Position numbers and translations under genes: made by a program. Positions 28,848 through 37,135 of a stretch of DNA of 64,000 nucleotides are shown piece by piece (position 1 is the stretch's first letter; the number at the start of each line of letters is the position of its first letter). The stretch is taken from assembly GCA_964434165.1 (NCBI GenBank), contig CAYSUS010000004.1:62001-126000 (forward strand), read 5' to 3'. The stretch is from CAYSUS01 sp964434165. Lineage in GTDB: Bacteria > Planctomycetota > Planctomycetia > Pirellulales > Thermoguttaceae. The notes beneath the pieces are model-generated. The model searched no databases. It saw nothing but the letters and a program-made list of their open reading frames with translations, and was not told the origin of the DNA.

Positions 28848-29696
28848 ATGCGGCGGTCCCGTAGCGCCCTACCGCTTCTCTCGGTGCGCCGAAACACCCC
28901 CTCGGCCCGAGCGGGCTTCACCCTGGTGGAGCTGCTCGTGGTGATCACGATCATCGGCATCCTCATCGGCCTGTTGCTGCCGGCCGTGCAAGCGGCGCGC
29001 GAGGCCGCCCGGCGGACGTCGTGCGCCAACAACCTGCACCAGATCGGCATCGCGATGGAGCAATACCACGCGACCTACCTGGTCTATCCGGCCGGCGGAT
29101 TCGAGCTTCGCATCGTCCCGACCCAGAAGGACCGGCGGAACTACGCGTGGTCGGCCTTCCTCCTGCCGTACCTGGAGCAGGAAGCGCTGTGGAAATCGAT
29201 CGACTTCGGCAAGCCGTTCGATGACGAGGACAACGAGCAGGCCGCGGCGTTCGTGCTGCCGGTCTATCTCTGCCCGAGCATGGGACGCGGTTCGATGCTC
29301 CGCCAGGGGCGGGGCGCGACCGACTACGGCGGCATCAACGGCACGCGATTCGTCGCAAAGAACAACCCGCCCAACGGCGTGATGCTCTACGACCGTTGGC
29401 TCCGCGCCGCGCACATCCGCGACGGTCTCTCGAACACGCTCAGCGTGGCCGAGGCGGGCGGATGGCCGGACGGTCAGTGGATCAACGCCAGGAACGTCTA
29501 CGACGTTGCCCACACCATCAACTACGAGCCCGCGCCCGGCGAGATGCCGGAGAACGAGATTCAAAGCCAGCACCCCGGCGGCGCCCACGGCCTGTTCTGC
29601 GACAGCTCCGTGAAGTTCCTCAGCCAGGGCATGGACGAGGACGTCCTTGCCGCGGTCTGCACCCGGGCCATGGGCGACGTGGTGAAAGGGCTTTAG
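28848..29696 (+). CDS. DUF1559 type IV/II pseudopilin-like protein in the B12 operon
   Basis: 282 residues from ATG 28848. No Shine-Dalgarno sequence precedes it, as expected if the long riboswitch leader governs access, but the start is correspondingly uncertain. A short basic leader ends in Gly23, followed by the prepilin site and N-methylation pattern FTLVELLVVITIIGILIGLL, with Glu28 at +5. Then comes LLPAVQAAREAARRTSCANN, the DUF1559 hallmark, HQIGIAMEQYHATYLVYPAG, LPYLEQEALW, and the C-terminal SQHPGGAHGLFCDSSVKFLS block. Family members are exported, cleaved by prepilin peptidase and very numerous in planctomycetes; their roles are mostly unknown. Its place directly behind a cobalamin riboswitch suggests a part in corrinoid capture. 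Confidence 0.93.
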   Translation: MRRSRSALPLLSVRRNTPSARAGFTLVELLVVITIIGILIGLLLPAVQAAREAARRTSCANNLHQIGIAMEQYHATYLVYPAGGFELRIVPTQKDRRNYAWSAFLLPYLEQEALWKSIDFGKPFDDEDNEQAAAFVLPVYLCPSMGRGSMLRQGRGATDYGGINGTRFVAKNNPPNGVMLYDRWLRAAHIRDGLSNTLSVAEAGGWPDGQWINARNVYDVAHTINYEPAPGEMPENEIQSQHPGGAHGLFCDSSVKFLSQGMDEDVLAAVCTRAMGDVVKGL

Positions 29697-29787
29697 ACAC
29701 TCCGCGCTTAGATGGCGCACCCCCTATCGAGAGACGAGAATACGAGACATGGGAATCCTGCGAACCGCACCTCTTGGAGAGCATCTG

Positions 29788-30744
29788 ATGAAAGCTGCAC
29801 GTTGGAATCGCATCTGTTTCGCAGCGGCGCTGGTCGCCGCTTGCGCCCTTGCCGGCTCGGCACGAGCTGACGTGGTCGATTTTGAAGACCTCGCACTGGC
29901 CCCCGACAGCTTCTTCAGGGGAGTCGACGATACGCCGTACGACGGGATCAAGACGGATAACCCCTGGAGCAGCGGCGGCATGGAGTTCCACAACTACTTC
30001 GCGGAGGAGATATTCGGTACGTTCGAATACGAAGTCTGGCACGGGCAGAGGTACTCGAATCAGACGTGGCAAGACACGCCCCCGGGCGGGCTTGCCGGTG
30101 AGCATGTGGCGTACCCCAAGTCCGGCGCCGCGGGATCGAGCAACTATGCCGTGGTCTACCGGGCCAGCGAAGTGGTGTCAGAAGTGCAACCAGGTGTTTA
30201 CGAGGCTTCCAGCTACGTCACCCTGGACCTTCCCGCAGACAAGCAGATCGAGTCGATCGAAGTCGCCAACAGCACCTATACGTGGGACAGCATGGCCAAC
30301 GGCGATGGCTTCGCCCGTCGCTTCGGTTGGCTTGCCGTGAACGACGACGGCGATTTCAGCGACCCGGGCGAGTACGACGGCGACTATCCCGACTACTTCC
30401 TGATGACGGTCACCGGCCTCGACGCCGCAGGGGACCCGATCGCCGCCACGCCCGTGGAGGTCTATCTGGCCGACTACAGGGGCGACACGGCTGACGATTA
30501 CATCCTCGAAGACTGGCTGCTGGTTGACCTCTCGGACTTGCGTGGCGCGGCGAAGCTCCAGTTCAAGCTGGAATCGAACGACTACGGCCAGTACGGCATG
30601 AATACCCCGGCCTACTTCCTGCTCGACAACATCACCTTCTCCGCCGCCGCCGCCATCCCCGAGCCGTCGACCTGCCTGCTGGCGATCGTCGGGGCGGCGT
30701 TGCTCCTGGCCTGGCGCTGCCGACGGAGGAACGCCGGCAACTAG
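29788..30744 (+). CDS. DUF4465-like surface protein with PEP-CTERM anchor, B12 operon
   Basis: 318 residues from ATG 29788, chosen because TTGGAG lies eight bases upstream; ATG 29749 would add 13 residues. Signal peptide cleaved near SARADV (residue 27). The body shows the pattern I associate with DUF4465: VDFEDLALAPDSFFRG, WSSGGMEFHNYF, WHGQRYSNQTWQDTPPGG, SGAAGSSNYAVVYRA, IEVANSTYTWDSMANGDGFA, EVYLADYRG, DYILEDWLLVDLSDL and SNDYGQYGMNTPAYFLLDNI. The C-terminus AIPEPSTCLLAIVGAALLL plus RCRRRNAGN is a PEP-CTERM sorting tail. DUF4465-type proteins also occur in riboswitch-linked B12 loci of Bacteroidetes, where, as I recall, surface B12-binding proteins of the BtuH kind belong here. I infer a corrinoid-binding surface protein. 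Confidence 0.82.
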   Translation: MKAARWNRICFAAALVAACALAGSARADVVDFEDLALAPDSFFRGVDDTPYDGIKTDNPWSSGGMEFHNYFAEEIFGTFEYEVWHGQRYSNQTWQDTPPGGLAGEHVAYPKSGAAGSSNYAVVYRASEVVSEVQPGVYEASSYVTLDLPADKQIESIEVANSTYTWDSMANGDGFARRFGWLAVNDDGDFSDPGEYDGDYPDYFLMTVTGLDAAGDPIAATPVEVYLADYRGDTADDYILEDWLLVDLSDLRGAAKLQFKLESNDYGQYGMNTPAYFLLDNITFSAAAAIPEPSTCLLAIVGAALLLAWRCRRRNAGN

Positions 30745-30781
30745 CCCGATTGCGTCAGGACGATCATGGAGGATGCACCGG

Positions 30782-31297
30782 ATGAGCGGCTACGTGCAGG
30801 TCTATACCGGCGACGGCAAGGGCAAGACCACGGCGGCCCTGGGGTTGGCCCTCCGCGCGGTCGGGGCGGGCTGGCCCGTGTTCTTCGGCCAGTTCGCCAA
30901 GGGCATGGCCACCAGCGAGCTGCGTTCGCTGGAGCGACTGGGCGATCTGATCACCCTCCGCCGCTACGGCCGCGACGCCTTCGTGGGCCCGGACCCCGAA
31001 GAGGCCGATCTCGACGCCGCCCGGCGGGGTCTGGCCGAGTGCCACGAGGCCCTCGCCTCGGGCCGCTACCGGCTCGTGGTGCTCGACGAGGCCAACCTGG
31101 GCCCGATGCTCGAGCTGTTCCCGGTCGAGGCCCTCGTGGACCTGATCGACGCCCGGCCCCACGGCGTCGAGCTCGTGCTCACCGGGCGCTACGCCCACCC
31201 CGACGTCCTTGCCCGCGCCGACCTGGTCACCGAGATGCGCGAGGTCAAGCACTACTATCGCCGCGGCGTGCTCGCTCGCGCGGGGATAGAGACGTGA
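30782..31297 (+). CDS. cobO: Cob(I)alamin adenosyltransferase, CobO/BtuR/CobA family
   Basis: 171 residues from ATG 30782 (GGAGG eight bases upstream; ATG 30773 would overlap the ribosome site). The P-loop GDGKGKTTAALGLALRA starts at residue 10, and the rest follows the family: PVFFGQFAKGMATSELRSLE, LVVLDEANLG and VELVLTGRYAHPDVL, then LVTEMREVKHYYRRGVLARA. In the standard family the P-loop Gly/Lys region binds ATP backwards and the adenosyl group is passed to Co(I) of the corrinoid, making coenzyme B12. It is the last gene of the riboswitch unit, 37 bases after the DUF4465-like gene, and firmly ties the operon to corrinoids. The symbol follows the usual naming of this family. Confidence 0.92.
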   Translation: MSGYVQVYTGDGKGKTTAALGLALRAVGAGWPVFFGQFAKGMATSELRSLERLGDLITLRRYGRDAFVGPDPEEADLDAARRGLAECHEALASGRYRLVVLDEANLGPMLELFPVEALVDLIDARPHGVELVLTGRYAHPDVLARADLVTEMREVKHYYRRGVLARAGIET

Positions 31298-31318
31298 GGA
31301 ACGACGCATGGAGCAGGA

Positions 31319-31352
31319 AGGAATGACGAATTGCCTGGCCGCCGTCATTCCT
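31319..31352. terminator. Hairpin between cobO and trmB
   Basis: AGGAATGACG (31319-31328) pairs perfectly with CGTCATTCCT (31343-31352) around a 14-base loop in the 90-base convergent gap. There is no T-tract on either strand, so efficient intrinsic termination is not certain. Confidence 0.5.
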
Positions 31353-31387
31353 CCCATCGTCCTCGTGGCCACGCACCACCCCGTTAC

Positions 31388-32041
31388 TCACCGGCCCCGA
31401 TGCGGCTTGCGGTACTCTGCCCGGTAGATCGGGATGTTCTCCAGGCGGCTGCGGCGCTCGAAGTGCGTCCGGTAGTCGAGATCGTGCTCGGCCGGCTGCT
31501 CGGCCACGGGGAGCGGGCCGTCGAGCCCCGTGCAGTCGGCGATCCGTTCCAGCGTGCTCCGGAAGTACTCCTCCACGTCGGTCCAGAAGTGGAGCGAGCC
31601 GCCGCCGAGCAGCGTGCGCTCGACGTCCTGGAGGAGTGACTCCCGCATCACGCGGCGCTTCTTGTGCCGCTTCTTCCACCAGGGGTCGGGGAAATACACG
31701 TGGACCGCCGAGATCGACTCGTCCGCCAGGTACTCCTGGAACAGGCGCAGCCCGTCGCCGTGCAGGACGATCGCGTTGGCCAGCCCCCGCCTGGCCAGTC
31801 CGGCCGCGGCGAACCGGGCATACCTCGCGGCCACCTCGACACCGAGGAAGTCCGTCGCCGGCCGCTCGGCCGCCGCCCTCCGCAGGAACAGCCCCTTGCC
31901 CGAGCCGACCTCCACCTCCAACGCAGCCCGGCGCCCGAACAGCGACTCGGCGTCGAGCGGGCGCGCGAGGTCCTCCAGCGCGCGGAGATGGTGGCCCAGA
32001 TCGAGCGGCGCCTTGATCTTTCGCAATGCACGGCGTGGCAT
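31388..32041 (-). CDS. trmB: tRNA (guanine-N7-)-methyltransferase
   Basis: 217 residues, the family's usual size. Seen: LEVEVGSGKGLFLRRAAAER (AdoMet loop), FLGVEVAARYARFAAAGLAR, the Asn/Asp-rich VYFPDPWWKKRHKKRR that defines TrmB, LLQDVERTLLGGGSLHFWTD and, at the C-terminus, YRTHFERRSRLENIPIYRAE. TrmB makes m7G46 in the variable loop of tRNA. The start ATG 32041 has only a weak ribosome site. It converges on the B12 operon and is unrelated to it. Most of the 161 bases upstream belongs to a dispersed hairpin repeat. Confidence 0.96.
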   Translation of the reverse strand: MPRRALRKIKAPLDLGHHLRALEDLARPLDAESLFGRRAALEVEVGSGKGLFLRRAAAERPATDFLGVEVAARYARFAAAGLARRGLANAIVLHGDGLRLFQEYLADESISAVHVYFPDPWWKKRHKKRRVMRESLLQDVERTLLGGGSLHFWTDVEEYFRSTLERIADCTGLDGPLPVAEQPAEHDLDYRTHFERRSRLENIPIYRAEYRKPHRGR

Positions 32042-32115
32042 GGCAACTTGAAGCTGTCCGAGCGGCAGTGAACCGGACGACGGGGTCCGAATCGCCTTGC
32101 GTGATTCCGGGAACC

Positions 32116-32177
32116 GGGGTCAGGACCGTCTTGTGCGAAGGGCCTTCGGGCCGCCTGGGCAAGAGGGCCCCGACCCC
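32116..32177. repeat. Dispersed hairpin repeat, CCTTCGGGCCGC-loop family, copy 2
   Basis: GGGGTCAGGACCGTCTT (32116-32132) pairs with AAGAGGGCCCCGACCCC (32161-32177) with few mismatches; the loop holds GGCCTTCGGGCCGCC, sharing CCTTCGGGCCGC with the copy at 5407-5471. Confidence 0.6.
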
Positions 32178-32202
32178 TTCTCCTCCCCGAACCTCTCCCA
32201 TC

Positions 32203-33732
32203 TCAAAGCTTACCTAGGATCTCCACGGCCTTGTCTTCAAAGACCTTCTGCCACGCCGGCGCCAGCAGGCAGTCGCAGTCCTCCTGGGCCCCGCCCGCGT
32301 TGTCCAGTTGCGCGGCGGTCGGCGCGTAGTAGAGGTATCCGTTCGTGTAGCCGGCCACGAACGAGAGCTCGTGGGGCGAGCGCCGCTTGATGTTCAGCCC
32401 CACCTGCACCGAAGGCTCCCCGGGAAACGTCACCAGGACGAAATCGCCGATCCTCAGCCCGAGAACCTCGATCTCGATCGTCGGCTTCGCCGCCGCCTGG
32501 TTGCGCGCCCGGTGCTTGCGCAACAGGGCGAGGTTCGTCTGCAGCCTGGTGAGCTCCTCCATGATGCGGATGTTGCGGAGGTACTGCTCCAGGTTCCTCC
32601 GGTTCTGCTCGTCGAGGCGGCGCAGGTGCTCTCGCCCCATCGCCTTCTCGTGCAGGTACTGATGCGCGTGGTACGAAGGAAACTCCTCGGACAGCCGATA
32701 CTTGACCAGCAGGGGCACGAACGTCTCCAGGCTCAACGTGGTCCCCCGCAGCGACTGGAGCAGCCGCTTCTGCTCGGCCTCCATCCGGGCGATCCGCCCG
32801 GCCAGGTCGGCGCGGGGCAGCTCGACCGTCGCGCGCAGGAGCTTCAGGCGGTCATCCTCGGCCGTCTGCACCTCGCGCAGGGCCCGCAGCGCGCTGAGGC
32901 CGAGCAGGTTGCCCAGCGGCTCCGCGTCGCGCGGATGGTGGACGCCCTTGTACCCGACGGGATTGACGTCGCCCGCACAACCTTGAAGGAAAAGCGCCAC
33001 CGCGCCTGAGCCGAGGTTGTCCTCGATGACGCGCGAGGCGAAGCCCGTGATGTCCGCCGTGTTGCCGCCGCCGGGGACGCCCTGGATCGGGTGGCAGGCG
33101 AAGTGGTACACCGCGGCGAGCGTCGTTCCGTCCATGCGGTCCAGCCGGAGCACGCCGATCTGGGGATCCACCGGGCCGATTCCGGCGACGTCCTCGTCGG
33201 GCGGCATGCTGTAGGCGTGGCGGACGTCGGCCTCTCGGCCGTCCTTGAGGCGCACGCGGCGGTTGACCGGGATCCGGTCCTCGTGTCCGACGCCCGCCCC
33301 GACCTTGACGGGCACCAGGTCCCGGGCGGCCTGGCGCACGGCCCGGACCGTTCGCGTCGCCACGTCGGGGCAGACGACCCCGTGGCAGTGGCTGGCGTTG
33401 ACCAGGACGCGGTCCGGCGCGATGCCCAGCTCCTCCTGGAGCCGGGCGCGCACCTGGGGCAGGTAGTCCTTCGGGACCGGCCCGATCTCGGCCACGGCCA
33501 CGGCGTCCACGGTGATCAACACGGCCGTCGCGGCATCGCGCCGGAGGACCAGGGCCTTCACGAACAGCGGGTCATGGACCGGCCCGGCCTCGCGGTGCGT
33601 GATGTCAACCTTGGCCACCCCCGCGGTGAGCTGTCCCGCGCGGGCGGCGCACGGCGCCAGCCCTCCCAGCAGGGCCGTGGTCAGGACGAGGACCGAAGCG
33701 ATACGGCTGGTTTCGAAACGGACATGCGTCAT
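32203..33732 (-). CDS. Exported neutral-ceramidase-like hydrolase
   Basis: 509 residues. Signal peptide ends near PCAARAGQ (about residue 32). The catalytic N-terminal part matches the neutral/alkaline non-lysosomal ceramidase family: LTAGVAKVDITHREAGPVHD, VLITVDAVAVAEIG, LVNASHCHGVV (the zinc-binding NxSHTH-type motif, here ASHCHG), VYHFACHPIQGVPG and VALFLQGCAGDVNP. Family enzymes hydrolyse the N-acyl bond of ceramide with one zinc ion. Bacterial and especially planctomycete relatives are far broader than true ceramidases and are mostly uncharacterised, so lipid specificity is not assured. The C-terminal part has TIEIEVLGLRIGDFVLVTFP and VAGYTNGYLYYAPT, typical of the family. It is a single gene. 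Confidence 0.88.
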   Translation of the reverse strand: MTHVRFETSRIASVLVLTTALLGGLAPCAARAGQLTAGVAKVDITHREAGPVHDPLFVKALVLRRDAATAVLITVDAVAVAEIGPVPKDYLPQVRARLQEELGIAPDRVLVNASHCHGVVCPDVATRTVRAVRQAARDLVPVKVGAGVGHEDRIPVNRRVRLKDGREADVRHAYSMPPDEDVAGIGPVDPQIGVLRLDRMDGTTLAAVYHFACHPIQGVPGGGNTADITGFASRVIEDNLGSGAVALFLQGCAGDVNPVGYKGVHHPRDAEPLGNLLGLSALRALREVQTAEDDRLKLLRATVELPRADLAGRIARMEAEQKRLLQSLRGTTLSLETFVPLLVKYRLSEEFPSYHAHQYLHEKAMGREHLRRLDEQNRRNLEQYLRNIRIMEELTRLQTNLALLRKHRARNQAAAKPTIEIEVLGLRIGDFVLVTFPGEPSVQVGLNIKRRSPHELSFVAGYTNGYLYYAPTAAQLDNAGGAQEDCDCLLAPAWQKVFEDKAVEILGKL

Positions 33733-33985
33733 GGGGCGTTCCTGTCATGGTTGAAGGTCCATCGGGCCGGCGGACTCGCCCGCCGCTTGCTCACCATTCA
33801 TCACCCGCCACTCCCTTGGGAACGACTCAGGAACAGCTTCCTCATCGTAAGTGGCCCGGCGGCTCGTGAGAACATGAGAGAACCGAGGCAACGGAGCGGG
33901 AGAGCCCGGTTGCCTCGGTGTCCTCTGCGGTCTCACCCCCGGGTGGCCCCGGGAGGATTCAGCCTCGACACCCCCTCCGTCGGTC

Positions 33986-34250
33986 TCAGGACATGGAAGA
34001 CGTCAAGCCCAACGGGTTGTCGAGCAGCTTCAGGTGGCTGAGCCATTGCGCCTCATCAGTGGGATGGACCGTCTCGACGGCTTCTGCCTCCTCGAACAGC
34101 CAACGGAATCCTCCTCGCGAGGCACCACGCGTAGATCGATTCGAGCAATCCAGGTCTCTTGTCCCTGTGGACTTCAATCGCCGCTCCAAGGACGTCGTGG
34201 GCGATGCCCGAGGCCTTGGTGAACAGGGCATGCATGACTAGCTCCTTCAT
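33986..34250 (-). pseudogene. GxxExxY-family relic
   Basis: From ATG 34250 one frame gives MKELVMHALFTKASGIAHDV, LGAAIEVHRDKRPGLLESIY and AWCLARRI, the N-terminus of GxxExxY proteins (usually about 125 residues; the GLLExxY motif is present). The family C-terminus continues in another frame: EAVETVHPTDEAQWLSHLKL then LDNPLGL, ending near 33986. The middle of the protein is missing, so the gene carries a frameshift and an internal deletion. It sits in a 661-base gap (33733-34393) whose remainder shows nothing else that I can support. GxxExxY genes are of unknown function and often lie singly near mobile or repeat DNA. Confidence 0.75.
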
Positions 34251-34393
34251 AAACGGGGGCGCCGGAGGTAACCGAGGCAGCTCCATCATCTCGGCGGCCT
34301 CCTGTTCCGCCCCCGGCCTGTCATCCATCCAGCATCCCATCGAAGGCGTCTTCCATCGACCAGCGAATGCGGAAGTCGTTTCTACGTGATCCC

Positions 34394-35290
34394 TTACGCC
34401 CTGGCCGTGCGGCTGACCAGGTACTCGGTCAGGGCCCGGTCGAACTGCATGCTGGTGTCGATGGGCACGTAATCGATCCTTGCCTGGGAGCATTCGCGGC
34501 GGTACGACTCGCGGAACGACTCGATCTCGGCCATGTAGTCGGGTCGGAAGTCGGCGGCGTCGAGCTCGAGCTGCCGCCCGGTCTCGGGCTCTTCGAGCTC
34601 AACCATCCCTTCGAAGGGAAAGCGGACCTCGGCTTCGTCGAGGATGTGGAACAGGATCACGTCGTGGCCCCGGTGGCGCAGCCGGTGCAGGGCCTGCACC
34701 ACCGGCTCGGGCTCGCACAACAGGTCCGAGAAGATCATGATCAGCCCCGCGTGCCGGAGCATGGCCGCGATCTGCGTGAGGCTGGCCGCCACGTCGGTCT
34801 TGCCCGACGGCTCGGCCTTGGCCAGGATCGACAGCACGTCGCCGAGCTGGCTCCGCCGGGACTTGGGCGCGAGGCTGGCCCGCATCTTCTCGTCGAACGT
34901 GATCAGTCCCACCGGGTCCTGCTGCTGGATCATCAGGTAGCACAGGGCGGCGGCCAGGCTGATCGCGTAGTCGAACTTGGTCAGCTCCTGGCGGTAGGTG
35001 TAGGCCATCGAGCGGCTCAGGTCGAGCACGAGGTAGCCGGTGATGTTCGTCTCGGCCTCGAACTTCTTGACGTAGTACTTGTCGGTCTTGGCGTACACGA
35101 GCCAGTCGATGTCCTTGGGGTCGTCGCCCGGCACGTACTTGCGGTGCTCGCTGAATTCGACGGAGAACCCGTGGAAGGGGCTGCGGTGCAGCCCGTGGAG
35201 GAAGCCCTTGATGATGAACTGCGCGCGGAGGTCGAGGCGGCTGATCTGCCGGACGACCTCGGGACGAAGGTACTTTTCGACGGTGCTCAT
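34394..35290 (-). CDS. DUF58 protein (von Willebrand-like)
   Basis: 298 residues from ATG 35290, the start at which the family homology begins (TVEKYLRPEVVRQISRLDLR). DUF58 signatures: GFLHGLHRSPFHGFSVEFSE, HRKYVPGDDPKDIDWLVYAK, and a vWA-like metal-site motif LVLDLSRSMAYT (DxSxS), then LCYLMIQQQDPVGLITFDEK and LIMIFSDLL. No membrane segment is present. DUF58 proteins usually work with MoxR AAA+ ATPases, probably as chaperone-like assemblies acting on envelope or metal-cofactor proteins. The moxR gene lies 204 bases upstream on the same strand, with inverted repeat DNA in between. Confidence 0.93.
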   Translation of the reverse strand: MSTVEKYLRPEVVRQISRLDLRAQFIIKGFLHGLHRSPFHGFSVEFSEHRKYVPGDDPKDIDWLVYAKTDKYYVKKFEAETNITGYLVLDLSRSMAYTYRQELTKFDYAISLAAALCYLMIQQQDPVGLITFDEKMRASLAPKSRRSQLGDVLSILAKAEPSGKTDVAASLTQIAAMLRHAGLIMIFSDLLCEPEPVVQALHRLRHRGHDVILFHILDEAEVRFPFEGMVELEEPETGRQLELDAADFRPDYMAEIESFRESYRRECSQARIDYVPIDTSMQFDRALTEYLVSRTARA

Positions 35291-35310
35291 GGAGCGCGGG
35301 GCGGAGGGAA

Positions 35311-35488
35311 GAAATCCGAAATACCAGGCACGAAATCCGCAACAGACACGAAGCACGAAGGCCGGAATGCCTCAAGCGGGCGCGGGCGCGTTCCCACCAG
35401 GAAGAACGTACCCATCGAGGTTTCGGATTTCTCCCATTCCGTCATGCGGATTCGTTTCGGATTTCGTATTTCGTGCTTTGTGTCTCAC
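35311..35488. repeat. Inverted arms of a dispersed repeat (ACGAAATCCGAAA type)
   Basis: GAAATCCGAAATACCAGGCA (35311-35330) then CGAAATCC and ACACGAAGCACGAAG are mirrored at 35454-35488 by GTTTCGGATTTCGTATTTCG then TGCTTTGTGTCTC. The arms pair imperfectly and fill the gap between moxR and the DUF58 gene, so the operon transcript would carry a large hairpin. Confidence 0.55.
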
Positions 35489-35494
35489 TTCGCT

Positions 35495-36529
<1,035 letters not shown>

Positions 36530-36589
36530 TCCCTGCGAGTTCTGGTGGTTCGGTGGAGGGGGATGGGAAGCAACACCCCGGGCCATACC

Positions 36590-36617
36590 ATTGTATAGCC
36601 GCGCCGATTTCTCCCAA
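36590..36617 (-). promoter_or_regulatory. Sigma-70-type promoter of moxR
   Basis: On the minus strand TTGGGA (36617-36612), 16 bases, then TACAAT (36595-36590). The start would be near 36583, about 55 bases before ATG 36529. Confidence 0.5.
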
Positions 36618-36688
36618 GCCAGGCGGGTGGGTGATGGAGCGGCCAGAAGAACTCAGCGGCGATCGCTGAGTTGCGGCCCATGCACAGC

Positions 36689-36721
36689 ATCTTGTCTGTA
36701 TCTTGTCTGTATCTTGTCTGT
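36689..36721. repeat. Three exact 11-bp direct repeats ATCTTGTCTGT
   Basis: Three perfect head-to-tail units (33 bases), one per helical turn, about 110-140 bases upstream of the moxR promoter and 415 bases before the divergent DUF4159 gene. The 11-bp phasing is what response regulators of the OmpR/PhoB class use for tandem binding. The rest of the gap 36530-37135 shows nothing else clear. Confidence 0.75.
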
Positions 36722-37135
36722 CTCGCAGCACGCGCCGTTCCCTGCTGCCAAAGGACGGCCCAATTCCGCATTTGCCGATTGGGCGCCGAGGAGGGAAAAT
36801 GGAGTTGACGCCCTCGGCCTCCGGCTTGCTGAGAGACCATTCCCGTGGCCTCCTTCCGTGCCAACCCCGTCGTGCTCTCCCGTATAGCCCTTAAGAGGGG
36901 TGTATTGCTTGGACCTGGGGCCGGATGCCGATTCTGGAAGAAGTCGATCCTGTTGACCAACCCTTGGGACGTGCGGCTCACGGCGTCAACCCTAATGTCT
37001 TGTTTCGGATAAGCTTACGTCTTTTTTCGGGCGCCCGCTCTGGGGCCGCCGGCCTGCACGCCGCCCCCCTCGACAGAGCCGGCATTTTCGGCGCGAGCCC
37101 CAAAACCGCTCTCGAAGTCACGAAGGGTCGCAGGG

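Noticed and set aside
35311..35488. CRISPR array, from the short repeated pieces between moxR and DUF58
   Set aside because: Repeats are inverted and imperfect, not direct and regularly spaced; no cas gene is near.
36689..36721. Replication-origin iterons
   Set aside because: Only three 11-bp units and no dnaA, rep gene or DnaA boxes nearby; a regulator site or microsatellite is more likely.
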